From the NCBI GenBank assembly GCA_002410755.1, contig DHOL01000009.1, positions 11,125-18,964 of the forward strand: a stretch of DNA of 7,840 nucleotides. The letters run 5' to 3'. Position 1 is the first letter of the stretch. Every line of letters begins with the position of its first letter. Below the pieces are notes generated by a model, which searched no databases, had not been told where the DNA came from, and was given only the letters and a program-made list of their open reading frames with translations. Positions 1 through 6,508 of the stretch are shown piece by piece. Source of the stretch: Ruminococcaceae bacterium UBA5391 (lineage in GTDB: Bacteria; Bacillota; Clostridia; Oscillospirales; Acutalibacteraceae). Both the position numbers and the translations under genes were made by a program.

Positions 1-846
1 CAGCTTTCCGATGCCTACCGCAAAATCCGCAATACTGCACGGTTTATCCTGGGCAATCTTTCAGACTTCAATCCGAATACCGATATGGTTCCGCTTGAAA
101 AACTTGAGCCAATCGACCGCTGGGCACTGCACCGCTTCAACCTGCTGATTGCGGAAACGCAGAAGGGATACCGCACCTATGAGTTCCATGAAGCATTCCA
201 TGCCATTCATAATTTCTGCGTTGTGGATCTTTCCAACTTCTATCTTGATGTGCTGAAGGACAGGCTTTATGTTGAAAAACCGGAAAGTGCAACCCGCCGC
301 GCGGCACAGACTGCCATGTATCTTATCCTCGACGGCATGACGCGCCTTGTTTCACCAATCCTTGCCTTTACTTCCGACGAGATCTGGCGCAGCATGAAGC
401 ACCGCAGGGGAGAGAATGCGGAACATGTAATTTATAACGATATGCCGGAACCGGTCAAGGTCAGCGCCGATGAAGAATTCGTTGCGCATTGGGATAAAAT
501 CCATCAAATCCGTGATGATGTGAAAAAGGCGCTGGAACTGGCCCGTGCTGATAAAGTCATTGGCTCCTCACTCGACGCAAAGGTATCCCTCCATTGCACA
601 GGAGATCTTTACCATTTTGTCAAGTCGGCAGAGAAAGAACTGCCAGCCGTACTGATTGTTTCCCAGGCTGAAGTCCTTGAGGATGAAGCCGGCGCCTGCA
701 AGGGTGAAACTTTGCCGGAACTTTCCATTACGGTTTCCCATGCGGAAGGCAAAAAATGTGCCCGTTGCTGGAGCTACAGCCACACAGTCGGCAGTGATCC
801 GGAGCACCCGGATATCTGTGCGCGCTGTGCAGCGGTGTTGAGATAA
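1..846 (+). CDS. ileS: Isoleucyl-tRNA synthetase, C-terminal part (5' end outside window)
   Basis: This enzyme charges tRNA-Ile with isoleucine in the cytoplasm. The frame is open from base 1 and gives 281 residues, about the last 30% of a typical bacterial IleRS of roughly 930 residues. The catalytic, editing and KMSKS regions lie upstream of the window. The visible part starts in the anticodon-binding helical domain (YRKIRNTARFILGNL, residues 6-20 of the fragment). It continues through the typical SPILAFTSDEIW segment (residues 118-129). It ends with a C-terminal zinc finger made of two CxxC pairs: KCARCW (Cys253, Cys256) and ICARC (Cys273, Cys276). This zinc-binding tail is characteristic of the bacterial-type enzyme. 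lspA follows, an old and common arrangement. Any T-box leader controlling ileS would be upstream and cannot be seen. The identification is very secure. Confidence 0.97.
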   Translation, partial: QLSDAYRKIRNTARFILGNLSDFNPNTDMVPLEKLEPIDRWALHRFNLLIAETQKGYRTYEFHEAFHAIHNFCVVDLSNFYLDVLKDRLYVEKPESATRRAAQTAMYLILDGMTRLVSPILAFTSDEIWRSMKHRRGENAEHVIYNDMPEPVKVSADEEFVAHWDKIHQIRDDVKKALELARADKVIGSSLDAKVSLHCTGDLYHFVKSAEKELPAVLIVSQAEVLEDEAGACKGETLPELSITVSHAEGKKCARCWSYSHTVGSDPEHPDICARCAAVLR

Positions 847-858
847 GTTTTAAAAAGA

Positions 859-884
859 CAGGGGAGAGATGGATTTCTCCCCTG
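859..884 (+). other. Perfect 9-bp hairpin between ileS and lspA
   Basis: CAGGGGAGA (859-867) pairs exactly with TCTCCCCTG (876-884) around an 8-base loop. It starts 13 bases after the ileS stop. No T-run follows on the + strand, so it is not a classic intrinsic terminator for ileS. On the other strand the stem would be followed by TCTTTTT, so it could stop antisense transcription. It might also act as an RNA processing or stability element in the ileS-lspA transcript. The ATG at 869 lies in its loop, which argues against that codon as the lspA start. The structure is seen directly; its role is inference. Confidence 0.6.
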
Positions 885-910
885 GTTGTCAAAAGGGAGA
901 AGGGTGTTTC

Positions 911-1393
911 TTGGCTTTTATCATTCTGCTGCTTTCTATTTTATTTGCCGCAGTCGATCAGCTCCTGAAAATACTTGTAGTCCGTGACATTAAGCCTGTT
1001 GGCACAAAAGCGCTGATTCCCGGCCTGCTGTCCCTCGATTATACAGAAAACCGCGGTGCGGCGTTCGGCATGATGGTCGGTTGGCGGTGGATTTTTGTCG
1101 CCATTACGGCTGTTGTCTGTGCCTTTATTATTTTTGCCATGTTCCGCTATGGGCACCACGAATTCTTTTCGTGGGCTGCATCTGCGCTGATTGTCGGGGG
1201 CGGCATCGGAAATATGATTGACCGCATTCTACATGAGTATGTGGTTGACTATATTCACGTTTCCTTTTTCCCGGCAATTTTCGATTTTGGTGACTGCTGT
1301 GTTGTCATCGGTGTCATCTTCTTTATTATCCATGTTCTGTTCTTTGCGGATAGGAAAGAACCAGAAAAGGTGATCCGGCGGTGGAGAACCTGA
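911..1393 (+). CDS. lspA: Lipoprotein signal peptidase (signal peptidase II)
   Basis: This aspartic protease in the cytoplasmic membrane cleaves the signal peptide from diacylglyceryl-modified prolipoproteins. From a TTG start at 911 the product is 160 residues, the usual size for LspA. It has four hydrophobic stretches, the first beginning right at the N-terminus. Family motifs are ENRGAAFGM (residues 46-54), GGGIGNMIDRI (96-106, catalytic Asp104) and the variant FDFGD (124-128, catalytic Asp128), where many LspA proteins have FNxAD. I chose TTG 911 because GGGAGAAGGG (895-904) sits just upstream. An in-frame ATG at 869 would add 14 polar residues; its Shine-Dalgarno-like sequence is too close and lies inside a hairpin, so I consider it less likely. 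The stop is followed after 4 bases by the pseudouridine synthase gene, so the two are probably co-transcribed and perhaps translationally coupled. Confidence 0.93.
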   Translation: MAFIILLLSILFAAVDQLLKILVVRDIKPVGTKALIPGLLSLDYTENRGAAFGMMVGWRWIFVAITAVVCAFIIFAMFRYGHHEFFSWAASALIVGGGIGNMIDRILHEYVVDYIHVSFFPAIFDFGDCCVVIGVIFFIIHVLFFADRKEPEKVIRRWRT

Positions 1394-1397
1394 CACG

Positions 1398-2315
1398 ATG
1401 CGGGAAATCCAGATGACAGTGAAATTGCCGGATGCCGGAGCACGACTTGACAGGTTTGTCGGGAGCCATACGGAAGGCGTTACCCGATCGGCGGCAGAAA
1501 AGCTGATTGCGGCGGGCAATGTGAGTGTCAACGGCAGACCGCAGGGGAAAAGCTACCGGTGTGTTTCGGGCGATGCAGTTCTGGTTAGTCTTCCCGATCC
1601 TGTGCCGCTTAAAGTTTCAGCACAAAATATCCCTCTTGATATTGTTTATGAAGACAATGACCTGCTTGTCGTTGACAAACCCAAAGGCATGGTGGTGCAT
1701 CCGGCAGCCGGCCATGCGGACGGGACGCTTGTCAACGCGCTGCTTGCTCACTGCGGCAGCTCACTTTCCGGTATTAACGGTGTCCTGCGCCCCGGTATTG
1801 TCCACCGGATTGACAAGGATACCAGCGGCCTGCTGATTGTCGCGAAAAATGATTTTTCCCACCGCTCCCTTGCTGCACAGATTAAAGCCCACAGTTTTAC
1901 TAGGGTATACGAAGCGGTCGTCCTTGGAAACCTGAAAGAAGATCATGGTACGGTAGACGCGCCGATTGGCCGCAGCCCCGTGGACCGCAAGAAAATGGCG
2001 GTTACGGAGAAGAATTCCAAGCACGCCGTTACCCATTATGAAATAATTGCACGTTACCGCGGCTATACGCATGTGCGCCTGAAACTGGAAACAGGCCGGA
2101 CACATCAAATCCGCGTCCATATGGCATATCTCGGTCATCCCGTTGCAGGCGACACCGTCTATGGCCCGAAAAAGCCGTTGGCTGGGCTTTTCGGACAGTG
2201 CCTTCATGCGCGAGTAATTGGCTTTGTCCATCCCCGCACGGGGAAGTATCTTGAGTTTACCAGCAGTTTGCCGGAATACTTTACCGGTTTTCTGTCCCAT
2301 CTTAGCCCGCTTTGA
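1398..2315 (+). CDS. rluD: RluA-family rRNA pseudouridine synthase (RluD/YlyB type)
   Basis: The 305-residue product isomerises uridines to pseudouridine in RNA, most likely in 23S rRNA. An S4 RNA-binding domain occupies about residues 14-66 (ARLDRFVGSH, then NVSVNGRP). The catalytic domain follows from about residue 80, with DLLVVDKPKGMVVHP (88-102), the signature HRIDKDTSGLLIVAK (136-150) containing catalytic Asp139, and TGRTHQIRVHM (232-242). The length and domain order match the RluD/YlyB group. The position directly after lspA matches ylyB in Bacillus. The start at 1398 has GGAGA about 11 bases upstream; the ATG at 1413 is a weaker alternative. Which uridines are modified cannot be told from sequence, because RluA, RluC and RluD paralogues look alike. 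The family is certain, the symbol less so. Confidence 0.93.
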   Translation: MREIQMTVKLPDAGARLDRFVGSHTEGVTRSAAEKLIAAGNVSVNGRPQGKSYRCVSGDAVLVSLPDPVPLKVSAQNIPLDIVYEDNDLLVVDKPKGMVVHPAAGHADGTLVNALLAHCGSSLSGINGVLRPGIVHRIDKDTSGLLIVAKNDFSHRSLAAQIKAHSFTRVYEAVVLGNLKEDHGTVDAPIGRSPVDRKKMAVTEKNSKHAVTHYEIIARYRGYTHVRLKLETGRTHQIRVHMAYLGHPVAGDTVYGPKKPLAGLFGQCLHARVIGFVHPRTGKYLEFTSSLPEYFTGFLSHLSPL

Positions 2316-2333
2316 GCGGGCCATGTGTTTTTT
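2305..2333 (+). terminator. Terminator-like hairpin overlapping the rluD-type gene's stop
   Basis: GCCCGC (2305-2310) and GCGGGC (2316-2321) form a 6-bp GC stem with a 5-base loop. The stem is followed by a T6 run at 2328-2333. The stop codon of the pseudouridine synthase lies in the loop. The six bases between stem and T-run make it weaker than a textbook terminator, so partial read-through into the next gene is plausible. Confidence 0.5.
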
Positions 2334-2348
2334 CCGGAAGTGAGTCTT

Positions 2349-2726
2349 TTGAAGGAACAGTCCCGTCAGTTTCTGATTCTCATTTTAATTGCGCTTGTAC
2401 TCTGTGCAGTAATTGTCGGTTACAATGCGTTCTATGTCCCGGAAGCCCCACTCTCGGAACCGGCTGTCACGATAGATGCAGGACAGGGCAGTGCCGCTCC
2501 GGCGGCATCGTCGTATCTGCATGACAGAGGGAAACTGAACCTCAACACCGCAACGGCTCAACAGATGGCAGATACCCTTCCTGGTATCGGAGACAAGACA
2601 GCGGCAAGTATTGTTGCCTATCGGGAGGAGCACGGACTGTTCCACTCAGTTGAGGAAATCAAAAATATAAAAGGCATCGGCGATAAAAAATTCAGCCGCA
2701 TTAAGAATCTGCTTACGGTCGGATGA
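2349..2726 (+). CDS. Small membrane-anchored ComEA-like helix-hairpin-helix protein
   Basis: From a TTG start at 2349 the product has 125 residues. It has a short polar N-terminus, one transmembrane helix (about residues 8-25) and a low-complexity Ala/Pro/Ser linker (about 31-58). A C-terminal ComEA-type domain follows, with LNLNTATAQQMADTLPGIG (63-81) and the two hairpin motifs LPGIGDKTAASI (77-88) and IKGIGDKKFSRI (107-118). Such domains bind double-stranded DNA non-specifically. ComEA is the surface DNA receptor of natural transformation, and the single N-terminal helix here would place the domain outside the membrane. Classical Gram-positive ComEA carries an SLBB domain between helix and HhH region; there is no room for one here. 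No comEB or comEC follows, so a competence role is unproven. TTG 2349 is preferred because GGAAGTGA (2336-2343) lies 5 bases upstream. A GTG at 2325 would overlap the preceding terminator-like hairpin region and has no good ribosome-binding site. Confidence 0.82.
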   Translation: MKEQSRQFLILILIALVLCAVIVGYNAFYVPEAPLSEPAVTIDAGQGSAAPAASSYLHDRGKLNLNTATAQQMADTLPGIGDKTAASIVAYREEHGLFHSVEEIKNIKGIGDKKFSRIKNLLTVG

Positions 2727-2751
2727 AATGCGGCAGGCCCTCCGAAAAACA

Positions 2752-2780
2752 TTGCGTGCCAGTCAGTTTCATGGTATGAT
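2752..2780 (+). promoter_or_regulatory. Sigma-A-type promoter for the nfeD-stomatin pair
   Basis: A -35-like TTGCGT (2752-2757) is separated by exactly 17 bases from TATGAT (2775-2780). The -10 box is extended by an upstream TG (TGGTATGAT, 2772-2780), which can compensate for the weak -35. Transcription would begin near 2787. The first gene then has AGGAGG (2806-2811) 8 bases before its ATG at 2820. This is read from sequence only. Confidence 0.6.
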
Positions 2781-2792
2781 GATTGCATACCA
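2772..2792. repeat. Inverted repeat over the -10 box and start point (possible operator)
   Basis: TGGTATG (2772-2778) is mirrored by CATACCA (2786-2792) with a 7-base spacer, forming a 21-bp imperfect palindrome. It covers the extended -10 element and the predicted transcription start of the nfeD-stomatin operon. Its size and location suit binding by a dimeric repressor, but no regulator gene is visible nearby and a 7-bp arm can arise by chance. Confidence 0.4.
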
Positions 2793-2819
2793 AAAATCTG
2801 CGGAGAGGAGGGATCAAAG

Positions 2820-3254
2820 ATGATGCCTGTCATATGGCTCATTGTTATCATCCTGGCGTCCGCAGTGGAAATGATGACGACGCAGCTCGTTTCCGTGTGG
2901 TTTGCTGCCGGTGGCCTTGGTGCGCTGATTGCCTGCGGGTTGAGCGCACCGCTTCCGGTGCAGTTCCTGGTGTTCGTTTTGGTTTCGGCCTTGATGCTTG
3001 CTTTTACGCGTCCCGTTGTGAAAAGGGCACTGACCGTGAAAAAAACAAATACGAATGCCGACCGTTATATCGGGAAAACTGCGGTTGTCACGGTAGCGGT
3101 AAACAATGTTGTAGGTACCGGACAGGTCAATGTTCTTGGCAGCATCTGGACAGCCCGCTCGGCTGACGGTTCGGTAATCCCTTTGGGCAGCCATGTGCTT
3201 GTTGAGGCAATCGATGGCGTTAAGCTGATTGTCCGTCCGGAAGACAGGAAATAA
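2820..3254 (+). CDS. NfeD-family membrane protein (short form, OB-fold)
   Basis: The 144-residue product is a short NfeD protein without the N-terminal ClpP-like protease domain of long forms. It has hydrophobic helices at about residues 4-18, 24-41 and 46-63. A soluble beta-rich OB-fold follows from about residue 82. The OB-fold shows the family pattern YIGKTAVVTVAV (83-94), GTGQVNVLGSIWTARS (99-114) and LVEAIDGVKLIVRP (127-140). Short NfeD proteins are encoded next to stomatin/SPFH proteins and are thought to interact with them in membrane microdomains (E. coli YbbJ with QmcA is one such pair). The SPFH gene begins 12 bases downstream, so the pair is clearly an operon. Initiation could be at ATG 2820 or ATG 2823; the AGGAGG at 2806-2811 suits either. 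The precise cellular role is not known from sequence. Confidence 0.9.
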   Translation: MMPVIWLIVIILASAVEMMTTQLVSVWFAAGGLGALIACGLSAPLPVQFLVFVLVSALMLAFTRPVVKRALTVKKTNTNADRYIGKTAVVTVAVNNVVGTGQVNVLGSIWTARSADGSVIPLGSHVLVEAIDGVKLIVRPEDRK

Positions 3255-3266
3255 GGGAGGTAACTT

Positions 3267-4229
3267 ATGGATTTAACCGGTTACATTGTTCTGTTGATCC
3301 TGATTGTCTTTATCATCGCAATCCTGATTTCTAATATCAAGGTCGTCCCGCAGGCTCATGCCTTTGTCATTGAACGCCTTGGCGCATATCAGATGACATG
3401 GGACACCGGCCTGCACTTTAAGGTACCATTCATTGATAAGATTTCCAAAAAAGTATCTCTCAAGGAGCAAGTTATTGATTTTCCGCCTCAGCCAGTTATT
3501 ACGAAAGATAATGTTACCATGCAGATTGATACGGTAGTCTATTTTCAGATTACGGACTCGAAGCTGTACGCTTACGGTGTTGAACGTCCGCTTTCCGCGA
3601 TTGAAAACCTTTCCGCAACAACCCTGCGCAACATTATCGGCGAGCTGGAACTGGACCGTACCCTTACTTCACGTGATGTAATCAATGCTAAAATCCGCAC
3701 CGTCCTTGACGAAGCGACGGATGCCTGGGGCATTAAGGTCAACCGTGTTGAACTAAAAAACATTATTCCCCCGCGCGAAATTCAAGAGTCTATGGAGAAG
3801 CAGATGAAAGCCGAGCGGGAACGCCGTGCACAGATCCTTACCGCGGAAGGCAAAAAAAGCAGCGCCATCCTTGTGGCGGAAGGCGAAAAGGAATCTGCAA
3901 TCCTCCGTGCCGACGCTGCGAAAGAGACAAAAATCCGTGAGGCACAGGGCGAGGCGGAAGCTATTACCCTGGTTCAGCAGGCTCTTGCCACAGGCATTAA
4001 AATGCTCAATGAGTCGAATCCAACTGACAAGGTTATCGAGCTGAAAAGCCTGGAAGCCTTTGAAAAGGCGGCAGATGGCAAAGCGACAAAGATTATTATC
4101 CCTTCGGAAATCCAGTCTCTCGCCGGCCTGACAACATCCCTCAAGGAATTAGTTGTAGATGATGCACCGAAAGTGGAAGTGAATTCTGCAACGGTTCCAA
4201 ATCAACAGCCGGCTGCAAAAGGACAGTGA
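3267..4229 (+). CDS. Stomatin/SPFH (band 7) family membrane protein, QmcA-like
   Basis: The 320-residue product has one N-terminal membrane helix (about residues 5-22) followed by the SPFH/band 7 domain (about 24-185). Motifs are VPQAHAFVIERLGAY (27-41), GLHFKVPFIDKI (48-59), VYFQITDSKLYAYGVERP (91-108), LRNIIGELELDRTLTSR (120-136) and WGIKVNRVELKNIIPP (154-169). A long charged coiled-coil region follows (about 172-235), with repeating AEG/ADA/AQGEAEA units. The C-terminal tail is flexible and rich in Val, Gln and Ala. Stomatins assemble into large oligomeric rings or cages on the membrane and influence nearby proteases and channels. GGGAGG (3255-3260) lies 6 bases before the ATG. The NfeD gene immediately upstream is its expected partner. 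Distinction from HflK/HflC rests on the single gene, the NfeD neighbour and the coiled-coil pattern. The specific physiological function is unknown. Confidence 0.94.
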   Translation: MDLTGYIVLLILIVFIIAILISNIKVVPQAHAFVIERLGAYQMTWDTGLHFKVPFIDKISKKVSLKEQVIDFPPQPVITKDNVTMQIDTVVYFQITDSKLYAYGVERPLSAIENLSATTLRNIIGELELDRTLTSRDVINAKIRTVLDEATDAWGIKVNRVELKNIIPPREIQESMEKQMKAERERRAQILTAEGKKSSAILVAEGEKESAILRADAAKETKIREAQGEAEAITLVQQALATGIKMLNESNPTDKVIELKSLEAFEKAADGKATKIIIPSEIQSLAGLTTSLKELVVDDAPKVEVNSATVPNQQPAAKGQ

Positions 4230-4234
4230 AACTG

Positions 4235-4276
4235 CGGCGGCCCACACAGTAGTGTGCGGGACCGCCGTTTGCATTT
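4235..4276 (+). terminator. Long GC-rich hairpin ending the nfeD-stomatin operon
   Basis: CGGCGG (4235-4240) pairs with CCGCCG (4262-4267). An inner stem pairs CACAC (4243-4247) with GTGTG (4252-4256) around the loop AGTA, with small bulges between the two stems. The sequence then reads TTTGCATTT, an interrupted T tract. It begins 6 bases after the stomatin stop codon and separates this operon from the purine genes. Confidence 0.65.
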
Positions 4277-4319
4277 ATAACAGGAATTTGCAACCATCAG
4301 GAAAAGGAGTGCTTCCCTT

Positions 4320-4826
4320 ATGAATGAACAGAAAAAAGTTGCCGTTGTTATGGGCAGTGACAGTGATTTCCCAACCGTTTCCGCTGCTGTCAAGAAACTC
4401 AAATCCTTTGGCATCCCCGTAGAAACACGTGTGATTTCCGCCCACCGTACTCCGCGGGAAGCCGCAGAATTTGCATCCAGTGCAGAGAAGAACGGTTTTG
4501 GCGTTATCATTGCGGCAGCCGGGATGGCTGCCCATCTTGCCGGAGTACTTGCAGCATATACAACACTCCCTGTTATCGGTATCCCAATGAAATCCGCTGC
4601 ATTTGGCGGGCTTGATGCCCTGCTTGCTACCGTGCAGATGCCAAGCGGCATCCCTGTTGCTACGGTTGCAGTAAACGGGGCTGAGAATGCCGCTGTTCTT
4701 GCGGTAGAGATTCTTGCCTTAAGTGATGCTGCTCTTGCAGCAAAGCTGAAGGACATGAAAAAGCAGATGGAAGAAAAAGTTGCCGCAAAGAACAGTGCAG
4801 TTCAGGCGGAAGCCGAAAAGCTTTAA
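4320..4826 (+). CDS. purE: N5-carboxyaminoimidazole ribonucleotide mutase (class I PurE)
   Basis: PurE moves the carboxylate of N5-CAIR to give CAIR in de novo purine synthesis. The class I enzyme needs PurK to make its substrate; PurK is not in this window. The 168-residue product has VAVVMGSDSDFPTV (7-20), the active-site SAHRTP (40-45, His42), AAAGMAAHLAGVLAA (65-79) and LLATVQMPSGIPVATVAV (101-118). This is the full class I pattern, and the length is normal. The tail from about residue 138 is rich in Lys, Ala and Glu and likely helical. AAGGAG (4304-4309) lies 10 bases before the ATG. This is the first gene of the visible purine cluster, and purM begins 18 bases after its stop. No PurR box or purine riboswitch can be made out in the 90 bases upstream. 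Assignment of the family is secure. Confidence 0.96.
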   Translation: MNEQKKVAVVMGSDSDFPTVSAAVKKLKSFGIPVETRVISAHRTPREAAEFASSAEKNGFGVIIAAAGMAAHLAGVLAAYTTLPVIGIPMKSAAFGGLDALLATVQMPSGIPVATVAVNGAENAAVLAVEILALSDAALAAKLKDMKKQMEEKVAAKNSAVQAEAEKL

Positions 4827-4844
4827 GAGGCGGAGGAGGAACCG

Positions 4845-5879
4845 ATGAAAAGTTTCAGCGAAAGCTATAAGAATGCTGGAGTAGATGTTACAGCCGGATA
4901 CCGGGCGGTAGAGCTGATGAAGAAGCACGTCGGGCGTACGCGGATTCCCGGTGTCGTTTCAGATATAGGCGGATTTGGCGGGCTGTTCCAGCCAAATCTT
5001 TCCGGGATGTCGGAACCGGTCCTGGTAAGCGGAACCGACGGTGTTGGAACGAAGCTTAAGATTGCATTTTTAATGGACAAGCATGATACGGTAGGAATCG
5101 ACTGCGTTGCCATGTGCGTCAACGATGTAATTTGCTGTGGCGCAAGGCCACTCTTTTTTCTTGACTATATTGCAGTAGGGAAAAACTGCCCGGAGACAGT
5201 TGCATCCATTGTTTCCGGCGTCGCGGATGGCTGTGTGCAGGCAGGCTGTGCACTCATTGGCGGAGAAACAGCGGAGATGCCGGGCTTTTACCCGCCGGAT
5301 GAATATGACCTTGCCGGCTTTTCCGTTGGCATTGTGGACAAGCCTAAAATTCTTGATGGTTCTGACATTGTTCCGGGTGATGCGTTGATTGGGCTTGCTT
5401 CTTCCGGACTGCACTCAAATGGCTTTTCGCTTGTCCGCAGGGTGCTTAATGTCAGTGAGCACAGCTTGAACGTCTATGTCAATGAGCTGGGCCATACATT
5501 AGGTGAAGAGCTGCTTACCCCGACGAAAATCTATGTGAAGCCTGTCCTTTCACTGATGAAAAAAATTCACGTGAAAGCAGTATCACATATTACAGGCGGC
5601 GGCTTTTATGAAAATGTGCCTCGGATGCTGCGGGAAGGCGTTAAGGCAAAAATTGAAAAAGCCGCTTTGCCCAAAAAGCCGATTTTTTCAATCCTCCAGC
5701 ATGGGGGGGATATCCCGGAGCACGACATGTACAATACATTCAATATGGGCATCGGCATGTGCCTTGCTGTTTCAAAAGAAGATGCAGACCGCGCTATTGC
5801 AGAGCTTATTTCTGCTGGTCAGCCAGCCTATCTGATTGGTGAAATTGCCGAAGGGGAAAAGGAAGTCGAACTATGCTGA
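4845..5879 (+). CDS. purM: Phosphoribosylformylglycinamidine cyclo-ligase (AIR synthetase)
   Basis: PurM closes the imidazole ring, converting FGAM to AIR with ATP. The 344-residue protein has the normal length. Signature segments are [13 protein letters not shown] (39-51), the ATP/Mg-binding loop [13 protein letters not shown] (62-74), [17 protein letters not shown] (86-102), [12 protein letters not shown] (139-150), [16 protein letters not shown] (184-199) and a C-terminal [15 protein letters not shown] strong ribosome-binding site, GGAGGAGG (4832-4839), lies 5 bases before the ATG. Its last 7 bases overlap the start of purN, so PurM and PurN are probably translationally coupled. In many related operons purC and purF lie between purE and purM; here they are missing. 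The call is very secure. Confidence 0.97.
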   Translation: MKSFSESYKNAGVDVTAGYRAVELMKKHVGRTRIPGVVSDIGGFGGLFQPNLSGMSEPVLVSGTDGVGTKLKIAFLMDKHDTVGIDCVAMCVNDVICCGARPLFFLDYIAVGKNCPETVASIVSGVADGCVQAGCALIGGETAEMPGFYPPDEYDLAGFSVGIVDKPKILDGSDIVPGDALIGLASSGLHSNGFSLVRRVLNVSEHSLNVYVNELGHTLGEELLTPTKIYVKPVLSLMKKIHVKAVSHITGGGFYENVPRMLREGVKAKIEKAALPKKPIFSILQHGGDIPEHDMYNTFNMGIGMCLAVSKEDADRAIAELISAGQPAYLIGEIAEGEKEVELC

Positions 5880-6508
5880 ACATTGCAGTCCTTGTTTCCG
5901 GTGGCGGGACAAACCTTCAGGCTCTCATCAATGCGCAGGCGGCGGAGGAAATCCATAACGGCAGGATAGCCCTCGTCGTTTCCAGCAACTCAAGGGCCGG
6001 TGCACTGGTCCGTGCCGAAAAGGCGGGCATTCCTTCTGCTGTGCTGGTTCACGGAAATTTTTCAGCTCAGAAGGATTATGATGAAGCCCTGCTCGACTTG
6101 TTCAATCAGTATAAAATAGATTTAATTGTACTTGCAGGATTTCTTACTATTGTCAGCAATGAGGTCGTCGAGAAGTACCGTAACCGGATTCTCAATGTCC
6201 ATCCTTCCCTTTTGCCTTCTTTCGGTGGGGAAGGGTACTATGGACTGCATGTCCATGAGGCGGCTTTGAAGCGCGGCGTAAAGGTGACCGGTGCGACGGT
6301 GCATTTTGTCAACGAGGTCTGTGATGGAGGGCCAATTATTTTGCAGAAGGCGGTAGAAGTCCTGCCAGGCGATACACCGCAGACGCTTCAGCGCCGTGTG
6401 ATGGAGCAGGCAGAATGGAAGCTGCTGCCGAAAGCTGTTTCACTGTTCTGTGAAGACAGGCTTTCGGTAAAAGATGGGATTGTAACAATTCGGGAGGCGC
6501 AAACATGA
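5873..6508 (+). CDS. purN: Phosphoribosylglycinamide formyltransferase (10-formyl-THF dependent)
   Basis: PurN transfers a formyl group from 10-formyltetrahydrofolate to GAR, giving FGAR. The 211-residue product begins with the phosphate-binding [13 protein letters not shown] (7-19). The catalytic triad is visible as Asn108 and His110 in NVHPSLLP (108-115) and Asp151 in CDGGPIILQ (150-158). The segment [17 protein letters not shown] (116-132) is a few residues longer than in E. coli PurN, which agrees with my recollection of clostridial PurN. AAGGAAG (5859-5865), inside the end of purM, lies 7 bases before the ATG. The gene overlaps purM by 7 bases and the next gene by 4 (ATGA), indicating coordinated translation of three consecutive purine enzymes. 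The fragment is complete and no key residue is missing. Confidence 0.97.
   Translation: MLNIAVLVSGGGTNLQALINAQAAEEIHNGRIALVVSSNSRAGALVRAEKAGIPSAVLVHGNFSAQKDYDEALLDLFNQYKIDLIVLAGFLTIVSNEVVEKYRNRILNVHPSLLPSFGGEGYYGLHVHEAALKRGVKVTGATVHFVNEVCDGGPIILQKAVEVLPGDTPQTLQRRVMEQAEWKLLPKAVSLFCEDRLSVKDGIVTIREAQT

Noticed and set aside
869..910. N-terminal extension of LspA from ATG 869.
   Set aside because: The Shine-Dalgarno-like sequence is only about 2 bases from the ATG and is locked in a hairpin. The 14 added residues are polar and unlike LspA N-termini. Kept as a finding but not used for the gene call.
1761..2324. Open frame of 187 codons on the - strand, antisense to the pseudouridine synthase gene.
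   Set aside because: It lies inside a strongly conserved gene on the + strand. Its translation shows no recognisable motif, and it fits a chance frame in a well-biased coding region.
2325..2348. GTG start at 2325 for the ComEA-like protein.
   Set aside because: It falls between the stem and T-run of the terminator-like hairpin and lacks a ribosome-binding site, while TTG 2349 has GGAAGTGA at ideal distance.
4253..4281. Possible promoter for purE using TATAAC (4276-4281).
   Set aside because: At spacings of 16 to 18 bases the -35 position reads sequences unlike TTGACA and lies in the hairpin stem. Not strong enough to annotate.
4202..4756. Open frame of 184 codons on the - strand, antisense to purE and the hairpin before it.
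   Set aside because: The product is Ala/Ser-rich with no family resemblance and mirrors the codon bias of purE. It would also run through the terminator-like hairpin.
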